In this document: in pieces, positions 40,444-52,852 of the stretch | How the letters are laid out: each line of letters opens with the position of its first letter | Position numbering within the stretch: the stretch's first letter is position 1 | Assembly: GCF_954871325.1 (NCBI RefSeq) | Contig: NC_088776.1 | Coordinates: 30,428,508 to 30,492,507, forward strand | From: Gordionus sp. m RMFG-2023 | Taxonomy: Eukaryota; Nematomorpha; Gordioida; Chordodea; Parachordodidae | Direction: 5' to 3' | Length of the DNA stretch: 64,000 bases | Notes under the pieces: generated by a model | Seen by the model: the letters and a program-made list of their open reading frames with translations, nothing else | What the model was told of the DNA's origin: nothing | The model's database searches: none | Position numbers and translations under genes: made by a program

Positions 40444-43400
40444 TTTAAAGCTTAAAATTATTTGAAAGTTTTTTTTATTTATTTTCGCGTGATAAGCATT
40501 TTTACGTATGTTACACATATATATATTTACTTTATCTAATTATTATTTATTAATTTACAATAAATATATAATGTCTTAAAAGGGATTAATTCCTATAGTT
40601 CTTTAACTAAACATAGAAAAATCGGTATAAAATAATCTTGATATATTCTATTTATTTAATATTATTACTAACCCTAACCCCATAACCCTTAACCCTAACC
40701 CTACTCAAAGATTTAACCCTCAATATCCATTGAGTTTTTTAAATTTTACTAACTAGAAGATATTTATTCTATTTATATAATACTATTATTAACCTAACCC
40801 TAACACTAATCTTAACCCAAACTCTAACACTAATCTTAACCTTAACCCTAACACTAATCTTAACCCTAACCCTAACCCAATGATTTTACCCATAATATTC
40901 TTTGAATTTTTTTATATTATACCTACTAGTACATACTAGTTGATATTTATTAGCTTATAATGGTTTAAAGCTTAAAATCATTTGAAAGTTTTTTTTATTT
41001 ATTTAAGCGTGATAAGCATTTTTACGTATGTTACACATATATATTTACTTTATGAACTAATTATTATTTATTAATTTACAATATATATATAATGTTTTAA
41101 AAAGGATTAATTCCTATAGTTCTTTAACTAAACATAGAAAAATCGGTATAAAATAATCTTGATATATTCTATTTATTTAATATTATTACTAACCCTAACC
41201 CAACCCTAACCCTAACCCTTACCCTAGCACTAATCTTAACCCGAACTCTAACACTAATCTTAACCCTAACCCTAACACTAATCTTAACCCTAACCCTAAC
41301 CCAATGATTTTACACATAATATTCTTTGAATTTTTTTATATTATACCTACTAATTGATATTTATTAGCTTATAATGGTTTAAAGCTTAAAATCATTTGAA
41401 AGTTTTTTTTATTTATTTAAGCGTGATAAGCATTTTTACGTATGTTACACATATATATTTACTTTATGAACTAATTATTATTTATTAATTTACAATATAT
41501 ATATAATGTTTTAAAAAGGATTAATTCCTATAGTTCTTTAACTAAACATAGAAAAATCGGTATAAAATAATCTTGATATATTCTATTTATTTAATATTAT
41601 TACTAACCCTAACCCTAACCCAACCCTAACCCTAACCCTAACCCTAACCCTAGCACTAATCTTAACCCGAACTCTAACACTAATCTTAACCCTAACCCTA
41701 ACACTAATCTTAACCCTAACCCTAACCCAATGATTTTACACATAATATTCTTTGAATTTTTTTATATTATACCTACTAATTGATATTTATTAGCTTATAA
41801 TGGTTTAAAGCTTAAAATCATTTGAAAGTTATTTTTATTTATTTTCGCGTGATAAGCATTTTTACGTATGTTACACATATATATTTACTTTATCTAATTA
41901 TTATTTATTAATTTACAATAAATATATAATGTCTTAAAAGGGATTAATTCCTATAGTTCTTTAACTAAACATAGAAAAATCGGTATAAAATAATCTTGAT
42001 ATATTCTATTTATTTAATATTATTACTAACCCTAACCCTAACCCAACCCTAACCCAACCTAACCCTAACCCTAGCACTAATCTTAACCCGAACTCTAACA
42101 CTAATCTTAACCCTAACCCTAACACTAATCTTAACCTTAACCCTAACCCAATGATTTTACACATAATATCCTTTGAATTTTTTTATATTATACCTACTAA
42201 TTGATATTTATTAGCTTATAATGGTTTAAAGCTTAAAATCATTTGAAAGTTTTTTTTATTTATTTTCGCGTGATAAGCATTTTTACGTATGTTACACATA
42301 TATATATTTACTTTATCTAATTATTATTTATTAATTTACAATAAATATATAATGTCTTAAAAGGGATTAATTCCTATAGTTCTTTAACTAAACATAGAAA
42401 AATCGGTATAAAATAATCTTGATATATTCTATTTATTTAATATTATTACTAAACCTAACCCAACCCTAACCCAACCCTAACCCTAACCCTTACCCTAGCA
42501 CTAATCTTAACCCGAACTCTAACACTAATCTTAACCCTAACCCTAACACTAATCTTAACCCTAACCTTAACCCTAACCCAATGATTTTACACATAATATT
42601 CTTTGAATTTTTTTATATTATACCTACTAATTGATATTTATTAGCTTATAATGGTTTAAAGCTTAAAATCATTTGAAAGTTTTTTTTATTTATTTAAGCG
42701 TGATAAGCATTTTTACGTATGTTACACATATATATTTACTTTATGAACTAATTATTATTTATTAATTTACAATATATATATAATGTTTTAAAAAGGATTA
42801 ATTCCTATAGTTCTTTAACTAAACATAGAAAAATCGGTATAAAATAATCTTGATATATTCTATTTATTTAATATTATTACTAACCCTAACCCTAACCCTA
42901 ACCCAACCTAACCCTAACCCTAACCCTAACCCTAGCACTAATCTTAACCCGAACTCTAACACTAATTTTAACCCTAAACCTAACACTAATCTTAACCCTA
43001 ACCTTAACCCTAACCCAATGATTTTACACATAATATTCTTTGAATTTTTTTATATTATACCTACTAATTGATATTTATTAGCTTATGCTTAAAATCATTT
43101 GAAAGTTATTTTTATTTATTTTCGCGTGATAAGCATTTTTACGTATGTTACACATATATATTTACTTTATCTAATTATTATTTATTAATTTACAATAAAT
43201 ATATAATGTCTTAAAAGGGATTAATTCCTATAGTTCTTTAACTAAACATAGAAAAATCGGTATAAAATAATCTTGATATATTCTATTTATTTAATATTAT
43301 TACTAACCCTAACCCTAACCCAACCCTAACCCTAACCCTAACCCTAGCACTAATCTTAACCCGAACTCTAACACTAATCTTAACCCTAACCCTAACACTA

Positions 43401-43497
43401 ATCTTAACCCTAACCCTAACCCAATGATTTTACGCATAATATCCTTTGAATTTTTTTATATTATACCTACTAATTGATATTTATTAGCTAATAATGG
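40444..43497 (+). repeat. 3.05-kb seven-unit repeat, copy 1
   Basis: Units start at 40444 (B), 40964, 41378, 41804, 42225, 42655 and about 43086 (front truncated). Markers shared with the next copy are TTTACTAACTAGAAG with AACCCAAACTC in the B unit, CCCTTACCCTAGCAC, and AATTTTAACCCTAAACC in the sixth unit. It overlaps the end of the 15.6-kb copy 2, so the B unit and its neighbour belong to both patterns. The third and fourth units agree less well with copy 2. Confidence 0.75.
43075..43105 (+). other. Unit-boundary deletion, allele 3
   Basis: The boundary reads AGCTTATGCTTAAAATC, an 11-base loss. The same allele occurs at 58.49 kb. The related units at 41804 and 55451 keep the full boundary while sharing the GAAAGTTATTTTTATT spacer allele. 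Confidence 0.8.
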
Positions 43498-46400
43498 TTT
43501 AAAGCTTAAAATCATTTGAAAGTTTTTTTTATTTATTTTCGCGTGATAAGCATTTTTACGTATGTTACACATATATATATTTACTTTATCTAATTATTAT
43601 TTATTAATTTACAATAAATATATAATGTCTTAAAAGGGATTAATTCCTATAGTTCTTTAACTAAACATAGAAAAATCGGTATAAAATAATCTTGATATAT
43701 TCTATTTATTTAATATTATTACTAACCCTAACCCCATAACCCTTAACCCTAACCCTACTCAAAGATTTAACCCTCAATATCCATTGAGTTTTTTTAAATT
43801 TTACTAACTAGAAGATATTTATTCTATTTATATAATACTATTATTAACCCTAACCCTAACACTAATCTTAACCCAAACTCTAACACTAATCTTAACCTTA
43901 ACCCTAACACTAATCTTAACCCTAACCCTAACCCAATGATTTTACCCATAATATTCTTTGAATTTTTTTATATTATACCTACTAGTACATACTAGTTGAT
44001 ATTTATTAGCTTATAATGGTTTAAAGCTTAAAATCATTTGAAAGTTTTTTTTATTTATTTAAGCGTGATAAGCATTTTTACGTATGTTACACATATATAT
44101 TTACTTTATGAACTAATTATTATTTATTAATTTACAATATATATATAATGTTTTAAAAAGGATTAATTCCTATAGTTCTTTAACTAAACATAGAAAAATC
44201 GGTATAAAATAATCTTGATATATTCTATTTATTTAATATTATTACTAACCCTAACCCAACCCTAACCCTAACCCTTACCCTAGCACTAATCTTAACCCGA
44301 ACTCTAACACTAATCTTAACCCTAACCCTAACACTAATCTTAACCCTAACCTTAACCCTAACCCAATGATTTTACACATAATATTCTTTGAATTTTTTTA
44401 TATTATACCTACTAATTGATATTTATTAGCTTATAATAGTTTAAAGCTTAAAATCATTTGAAAGTTTTTTTTATTTATTTAAGCGTGATAAGCATTTTTA
44501 CGTATGTTACACATATATATATTTACTTTATCTAATTATTATTTATTAATTTACAATAAATATATAATGTCTTAAAAGGGATTAATTCCTATAGTTCTTT
44601 AACTAAACATAGAAAAATCGGTATAAAATAATCTTGATATATTCTATTTATTTAATATTATTACTAACCCTAACCCAACCCTAACCCTAACCCTTACCCT
44701 AGCACTAATCTTAACCCGAACTCTAACACTAATCTTAACCCTAACCCTAACACTAATCTTAACCCTAACCTTAACCCTAACCCAATGATTTTACACATAA
44801 TATTCTTTGAATTTTTTTATATTATACCTACTAATTGATATTTATTAGCTTATAATGGTTTAAAGCTTAAAATCATTTGAAAGTTTTTTTTATTTATTTT
44901 CGCGTGATAAGCATTTTTACGTATGTTACACATATATATTTACTTTATCTAATTATTATTTATTAATTTACAATAAATATATAATGTCTTAAAAGGGATT
45001 AATTCCTATAGTTCTTTAACTAAACATAGAAAAATCGGTATAAAATAATCTTGATATATTCTATTTATTTAATATTATTACTAACCCTAACCCTAACCCA
45101 ACCCTAACCCAACCCTAACCCTAACCCTAGCACTAATCTTAACCCGAACTCTAACACTAATCTTAACCCTAACCCTAACACTAATCTTAACCTTAACCCT
45201 AACCCAATGATTTTACACATAATATCCTTTGAATTTTTTTATATTATACCTACTAATTGATATTTATTAGCTTATAATGGTTTAAAGCTTAAAATTATTT
45301 GAAAGTTTTTTTTATTTATTTTCGCGTGATAAGCATTTTTACGTATGTTACACATATATATATTTACTTTATCTAATTATTATTTATTAATTTACAATAA
45401 ATATATAATGTCTTAAAAGGGATTAATTCCTATAGTTCTTTAACTAAACATAGAAAAATCGGTATAAAATAATCTTGATATATTCTATTTATTTAATATT
45501 ATTACTAACCCTAACCCAACCCTAACCCTAACCCTTACCCTAGCACTAATCTTAACCCGAACTCTAACACTAATCTTAACCCTAACCCTAACACTAATCT
45601 TAACCCTAACCTTAACCCTAACCCAATGATTTTACACATAATATTCTTTGAATTTTTTTATATTATACCTACTAATTGATATTTATTAGCTTATAATGGT
45701 TTAAAGCTTAAAATCATTTGAAAGTTTTTTTTATTTATTTAAGCGTGATAAGCATTTTTACGTATGTTACACATATATATTTACTTTATGAACTAATTAT
45801 TATTTATTAATTTACAATATATAAATAATGTTTTAAAAAGGATTAATTCCTATAGTTCTTTAGCTAAACATAGAAAAATCGGTATAAAATAATCTTGATA
45901 TATTCTATTTATTTAATATTATTACTAACCCTAACCCTAACCCTAACCCAACCTAACCCTAACCCTAACCCTAACCCTAGCACTAATCTTAACCCGAACT
46001 CTAACACTAATTTTAACCCTAAACCTAACACTAATCTTAACCCTAACCTTAACCCTAACCCAATGATTTTACACATAATATTCTTTGAATTTTTTTATAT
46101 TATACCTACTAATTGATATTTATTAGCTTATAATGGCTTAAAATCATTTGAAAGTTATTTTTATTTATTTTCGCGTGATAAGCATTTTTACGTATGTTAC
46201 ACATATATATTTACTTTATCTAATTATTATTTATTAATTTACAATAAATATATAATGTCTTAAAAGGGATTAATTCCTATAGTTCTTTAACTAAACATAG
46301 AAAAATCGGTATAAAATAATCTTGATATATTCTATTTATTTAATATTATTACTAACCCTAACCCTAACCCAACCCTAACCCAACCCTAACCCTAACCCTA

Positions 46401-46551
46401 GCACTAATCTTAACCCGAACTCTAACACTAATCTTTAGCCTAACCCTAACACTAATCTTAACCTTAACCCTAACCCAATGATTTTACACATAATATCCTT
46501 TGAATTTTTTTATATTATACCTACTAATTGATATTTATTAGCTTATAATGG
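43498..46551 (+). repeat. 3.05-kb seven-unit repeat, copy 2
   Basis: Units start at 43498 (B), 44020, 44440, 44859, 45281, 45700 and about 46136 (front truncated). It matches the copy at 40444 in order. The 12.35-kb repeat carries a third version at 55868-58907. Confidence 0.78.
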
Positions 46552-49288
46552 TTTAAAGCTTAAAATTATTTGAAAGTTTTTTTTATTTATTTTCGCGTGA
46601 TAAGCATTTTTACGTATGTTACACATATATATATTTACTTTATCTAATTATTATTTATTAATTTACAATAAATATATAATGTCTTAAAAGGGATTAATTC
46701 CTATAGTTCTTTAACTAAACATAGAAAAATCGGTATAAAATAATCTTGATATATTCTATTTATTTAATATTATTACTAACCCTAAACCTAACCCAACCCT
46801 AACCCAAACCCTAGCACTAATCTAACCCGAACTCTAACACTAATCTTAACCCTAACCCTAACACTAATCTTAACCCTAACCCTAACCCAATGATTTTACG
46901 CATAACTTTGAATTTTTTTATATTATACCTACTAATTGATATTTATTAGCTTATAATGGTTTAAAGCTTAAAATCATTTGAAAGTTTTTTTTATTTATTT
47001 TGGCGTGATAAGCATTTTTACGTATGTTACACATATATATTTACTTTATCTAATTATTATTTATTAATTTACAATAAATATATAATGTCTTAAAAGGGAT
47101 TAATTCCTATAGTTCTTTAACAATACATAGAAAAATCGGTATAAAATAATCTTGATATATTTTATTTATATAATATTATTACTAACCCTACCCCTAACCC
47201 TAACCCAACCCTAACCCTAACCCTAGCACTAATCTTAACCCGAACTCTAACACTAATCTTAACCCTAACCGTAACACTAATCTTAACCCTAACCCTAACC
47301 CAATGATTTTACGCATAATATCCTTTGAATTTTTTTATATTATACCTACTAATTGATATTTATTAGCTTATAATGGTTTAAAGCTTAAAATCATTTGAAA
47401 GTTTTTTTTATTTATTTTCGCGTGATAAGCATTTTTACGTATGTTACACATATATATTTACTTTATGAACTAATTATTATTTATTAATTTACAATATATA
47501 TATAATGTTTTAAAAAGGATTAATTCCTATAGTTCTTTAACTAAACATAGAAAAATCGGTATAAAATAATCTTGATATATTCTATTTATTTAATATTATT
47601 ACTAACCCTAACCCTAACCCAACCCTAACCCTAACCCTAAACCTAGAACTAATCTTAACACGAACTCTAACACTAATCTTAACCCTAACCCTAACACTAA
47701 TCTTAACCCTAACCCTAACCCAATGATTTTACGCATAATATCCTTTGAATTTTTTTATATTATACCTACTAATTGATATTTATTAGCTTATAATGGTTTA
47801 AAGCTTAAAATCATTTGAAAGTTTTTTTTATTTATTTTCGCGTGATAAGCATTTTTACGTATGTTACACATATATATTTATTTTATGAACTAATTATTAT
47901 TTATTAATTTACAATATATATATAATGTTTTAAAAAGGATTAATTCCTATAGTTCTTTAACTAAACATAGAAAAATCGGTATAAAATAATCTTGATATAT
48001 TCTATTTATTTAATATTATTACTAACCCTAACCCTAACCCAACCCTAACCCTAACCCTAACCCTAACCCTAGCACTAATCTTAACCCGAACTCTAACACT
48101 AATCTTAACCCTAACCCTAACACTAATCTTAACCCTAACCCTAACCCAATGATTTTACGCATAATATCCTTTGAATTTTTTTATATTATACCTACTAATT
48201 GATATTTATTAGCTTATAATGGTTTAAAGCTTAAAATCATTTGAACGTTTTTTTTATTTATTTTCGCGTGATAAGAATTTTTACGTATGTTACACATATA
48301 TATTTACTTTATCTAATTATTATTTATTAATTTACAATAAATATATAATGTCTTAAAAGGGATTAATTCCTATAGTTCTTTAACAATACATAGAAAAATC
48401 GGTATAAAATAATCTTGATATATTCTATTTATTTAATATTATTACTAACCCTAACCCTAACCCAACCCTAACCCTAACCCTAACCCTAGCACTAATCTTA
48501 ACCCGAACTCTAACACTAATCTTAACCCTAACCCTAACACTAATCTTAACCCTAACCCTAACCCAATGATTTTACGCATAATATCCTTTGAATTTTTTTA
48601 TATTATACCTACTAATTGATATTTATTAGCTTATAATGGTTTAAAGCTTAAAATCATTTGAACGTTTTTTTTATTTATTTTCGCGTGATAAGAATTTTTA
48701 CGTATGTTACACATATATATTTACTTTATCTAATTATTATTTATTAATTTACAATATATATATAATGTTTTAAAAAGGATTAATTCCTATAGTTCTTTAA
48801 CTAAACATAGAAAAATCGGTATAAAATAATCTTGATATATTCTATTTATTTAATATTATTACTAACCCTAACCCTAACCCAACCCTAACCCTAACCCTAA
48901 CCCTAACCCTAGCACTAATCTTAACCCGAACTCTAACACTAATCTTAACCCTAACCCTAACACTAATCTTAACCCTAACCCTAACCCAATGATTTTACGC
49001 ATAATATCCTTTGAATTTTTTTATATTATACCTACTAATTGATATTTATTAGCTTATAATGGTTTAAAGCTTAAAATCATTTGAAAGTTTTTTTTATTTA
49101 TTTTCGCGTGATAAGCATTTTTACGTATGTTACACATATATATTTATTTTATGAACTAATTATTATTTATTAATTTACAATATATATATAATGTTTTAAA
49201 AAGGATTAATTCCTATAGTTCTTTAACTAAACATAGAAAAATCGGTATAAAATAATCTTGATATATTCTATTTATTTAATATTATTAC

Positions 49289-49553
49289 TAACCCTAACCC
49301 TAACCCTAACCCTAACCCCTAACCCTAACCCTAACCCTAACCCTAACCCTAACCCTAACCCTAACCCTAACCCTAACCCTAACCCTAACCCTAACCCTAA
49401 CCCTAACCCTAACCCTAACCCTAACCCTAACCCTAACCCTAACCCTAACCCTAACCCTAACCCTAACCCTAACCCTAACCCTAACCCTAACCCTAACCCT
49501 AACCCTAACCCTAACCCTAACCCTAACCCTAACCCTAACCCTAACCCTAACCC
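49289..49553 (+). repeat. Long pure telomere array (CCCTAA)n, 44 hexamers
   Basis: The array has 265 bases of unbroken hexamers with one extra C (AACCCCTAACC near 49315). It contains none of the AACACT/AATCTT variants found in every ordinary tract. It starts at the normal entry point TTATTACTAACCC of the unit beginning 49063, but ends by joining CCC straight to ATATATATTTACTTTATC, a sequence normally found about 80 bases into a spacer. The exit segment, the unit boundary and the first part of the next spacer are absent. It looks like true telomere sequence captured inside the array. Confidence 0.95.
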
Positions 49554-49902
49554 ATATATATTTACTTTATCTAATTATTATTTATTAATTTACAATATAT
49601 ATATAATGTTTTAAAAAGGATTAATTCCTATAGTTCTTTAACTAAACATAGAAAAATCGGTATAAAATAATCTTGATATATTCTATTTATTTAATATTAT
49701 TACTAACCCTAACCCTAACCCAACCTAACCCTAACCCTAACCCTAACCCTAGCACTAATCTTAACCCGAACTCTAACACTAATCTTAACCCTAACCCTAA
49801 CACTAATCTTAACCCTAACCCTAACCCAATGATTTTACGCATAATATCCTTTGAATTTTTTTATATTATACCTACTAATTGATATTTATTAGCTTATAAT
49901 GG
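49554..49902 (+). repeat. 5'-truncated A unit after the pure telomere array, copy 1
   Basis: The unit lacks everything before ATATATATTTACTTTATC, then continues normally through its spacer, hexamer tract and exit. The tract starts with a five-base slip (CCCAACCTAACCC). The next unit opens with GGTTTGAAGC instead of GGTTTAAAGC. Confidence 0.88.
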
Positions 49903-51573
49903 TTTGAAGCTTAAAATCATTTGAACGTTTTTTTTATTTATTTTCGCGTGATAAGAATTTTTACGTATGTTACACATATATATTTACTTTATCTAATTAT
50001 TATTTATTAATTTACAATAAATATATAATGTCTTAAAAAGGATTAATTCCTATAGTTCTTTAACTAAACATAGAAAAATCGGTATAAAATAATCTTGATA
50101 TATTCTATTTATTTAATATTATTACTAACCCTAACCCTAACCCTAACCCTAACACTAGCAGTAATCTTAACCCGAACTCTAACACTAATCTTAACCCTAA
50201 CCCTAACACTAATCTTAACCCTAACCCTAACCCACTGATTTTACCCATAATATCCTTTGAATTTTTTTATATTATACCTACTAATTGATATTTATTAGCT
50301 TATAATGGTTTAAAGCTTAAAATCATTTGAAAGTTTTTTTTATTAATTTTCGCGTGATAAGCATTTTTACGTATGTTACACATATATATTATTTTATATA
50401 ATTATTATTTATTAATTTACAATAAATATATATTGTTTTAAAGAGGATTAATTCCTATAGTTCTTTAACTAAACATAGAAAAATCGGTATAAAATAATCT
50501 TGATATATTCTATTTATTTAATATTATTACTAACCCTAACCCTAACCCAACCCTAACCCTAACCCTAAACCTAGCACTAATCTTAACACGAACTCTAACA
50601 CTAATCTTAACCCTAACCCTAACACTAATCTTAACCCTAACCCTAACCCAATGATTTTACGCATAATATCCTTTGAATTTTTTTATATTATACCTACTAA
50701 TTGATATTTATTAGCTTATAATGGTTTAAAGCTTAAAATCATTTGAAAGTTTTTTTTATTTATTTTCGCGTGATAAGCATTTTTACGTATGTTACACATA
50801 TATATTTACTTTATGAACTAATTATTATTTATTAATTTACAATATATATATAATGTTTTAAAAAGGATTAATTCCTATAGTTCTTTAACTAAACATAGAA
50901 AAATCGGTATAAAATAATCTTGATATATTCTATTTATTTAATATTATTACTAACCCTAACCCTAACCCAACCCTAACCCTAACCCTAACCCTAACCCTAG
51001 CACTAATCTTAACCCGAACTCTAACACTAATCTTAACCCTAACCCTAACACTAATCTTAACCCTAACCCTAACCCAATGATTTTACGCATAATATCCTTT
51101 GAATTTTTTTATATTATACCTACTAATTGATATTTATTAGCTTATAATGGTTTAAAGCTTAAAATCATTTGAACGTTTTTTTTATTTATTTTCGCGTGAT
51201 AAGAATTTTTACGTATGTTACACATATATATTTACTTTATCTAATTATTATTTATTAATTTACAATATATATATAATGTTTTAAAAAGGATTAATTCCTA
51301 TAGTTCTTTAACTAAACATAGAAAAATCGGTATAAAATAATCTTGATATATTCTATTTATTTAATATTATTACTAACCCTAACCCTAACCCAACCCTAAC
51401 CCTAACCCTAACCCTAACCCTAGCACTAATCTTAACCCGAACTCTAACACTAATCTTAACCCTAACCCTAACACTAATCTTAACCCTAACCCTAACCCAA
51501 TGATTTTACGCATAATATCCTTTGAATTTTTTTATATTATACCTACTAATTGATATTTATTAGCTTATAATGG
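49903..51573 (+). repeat. 1.67-kb four-unit repeat, copy 1
   Basis: Units start at 49903, 50309, 50725 and 51151. Markers are CACTAGCAGTAATC at 50153, CCCACTGATTTTACC near 50231, TTTATTAATTTTCGCG, ATATATTATTTTATATAATT near 50384, and AACCTAGCAC with CTTAACACGAAC in the second unit. Confidence 0.82.
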
Positions 51574-52395
51574 TTTAAAGCTTAAAATCATTTGAACGTT
51601 TTTTTTATTTATTTTCGCGTGATAAGAATTTTTACGTATGTTACACATATATATTTACTTTATCTAATTATTATTTATTAATTTACAATAAATATATAAT
51701 GTCTTAAAAAGGATTAATTCCTATAGTTCTTTAACTAAACATAGAAAAATCGGTATAAAATAATCTTGATATATTCTATTTATTTAATATTATTACTAAC
51801 CCTAACCCTAACCCTAACCCTAACACTAGCAGTAATCTTAACCCGAACTCTAACACTAATCTTAACCCTAACCCTAACACTAATCTTAACCCTAACCCTA
51901 ACCCACTGATTTTACCCATAATATCCTTTGAATTTTTTTATATTATACCTACTAATTGATATTTATTAGCTTATAATGGTTTAAAGCTTAAAATCATTTG
52001 AAAGTTTTTTTTATTAATTTTCGCGTGATAAGCATTTTTACGTATGTTACACATATATATTATTTTATATAATTATTATTTATTAATTTACAATAAATAT
52101 ATATTGTTTTAAAGAGGATTAATTCCTATAGTTCTTTAACTAAACATAGAAAAATCGGTATAAAATAATCTTGATATATTCTATTTATTTAATATTATTA
52201 CTAAACCTAACCCTAACCCAACCCTAACCCTAACCCTAAACCTAGCACTAATCTTAACACGAACTCTAACACTAATCTTAACCCTAACCCTAACACTAAT
52301 CTTAACCCTAACCCTAACCCAATGATTTTACGCATAATATCCTTTGAATTTTTTTATATTATACCTACTAATTGATATTTATTAGCTTATAATGG
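51574..52395 (+). repeat. 1.67-kb repeat, copy 2 (first two units only)
   Basis: Units 51574 and 51980 repeat all markers of units 49903 and 50309 at an offset of 1671 bases. The third position is a C unit instead of an A unit, so the duplication is interrupted there. In the second 12.35-kb copy only the units after 61886 are visible, and they correspond to copy 1. Confidence 0.82.
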
Positions 52396-52852
52396 TTTAA
52401 AGCTTAAAATCATTTGAACGTTTTTTTTATTTATTTTCGCGTGATAAGCATTTTTACGTATGTTACACATATATATTTACTTTATGAACTAATTATTATT
52501 TATTAATTTACAATATATACAATGTCTAAGAGATTAATTCCTATAGTTCTTTGAACTTATACATAGAAAAATCTTTATAAAATGATCTTAATATATTCTA
52601 TTTATTTAATTCTATTACTAACCTTAACACCACAAACCTTAACCCTAACCCTAACTCAAAGATTTAACCCTCAATATCCCTTGAGTTTTTTTAAATTTTA
52701 CTTTCTTGAAGGTATTTATTCTATTTATTTAATACTATTATTAACCGTAACCCTAACACTAACCTTAACCCTATCCCAATGATTTTACCCATAATATCCT
52801 TTGAATTTTTTTATATTATACCTACTAGTTGATATTTATTAGCTTATAATGG
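52396..52852 (+). repeat. Type C satellite unit (457 bp), copy 9
   Basis: This is the only C unit in the last 24 kb. It differs by TTTTACTTTCTTGAAGG where the others read TTTTACTTACTTGAAGG. It leads a block whose next units match those after the C units at 20772 and 36413. Confidence 0.9.

Larger units (their letters stand above)
25745..41377 (+). repeat. 15.6-kb, 35-unit higher-order repeat, copy 2
   Basis: Unit starts are 25745 B, 26192 C, 26649 A, 27072 B, 27594, 28014 and about 28380 A, 28784 B, 29311 A, 29747 B, 30260 A, 30680 B, 31134 C, 31591 B, 32102 to 34656 seven A, 35083 B, 35557 A, 35996 A, 36413 C, 36870 B, 37391, 37799, 38216 and 38640 A, 39058 C, 39515 B, 40024 A, 40444 B and 40964 A. 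The offset from copy 1 is 15,678 bases at the left, then settles near 15,642. Differences are mostly whole hexamers, five-base slips and scattered single bases within tracts. After 41378 the array does not restart at the expected B-C pair. Confidence 0.92.

Noticed and set aside
49289-49553. The actual chromosome end
   Set aside because: The array continues without change on both sides, so this is an internal array.
49258-49614. 118-codon open frame of Asn-Pro repeats, and the similar 112-codon frame at 61608-61946
   Set aside because: It is the pure CCCTAA array read in an open frame. It starts at TTG, has no composition expected of a gene, and its length follows array length (three hexamers, six codons).
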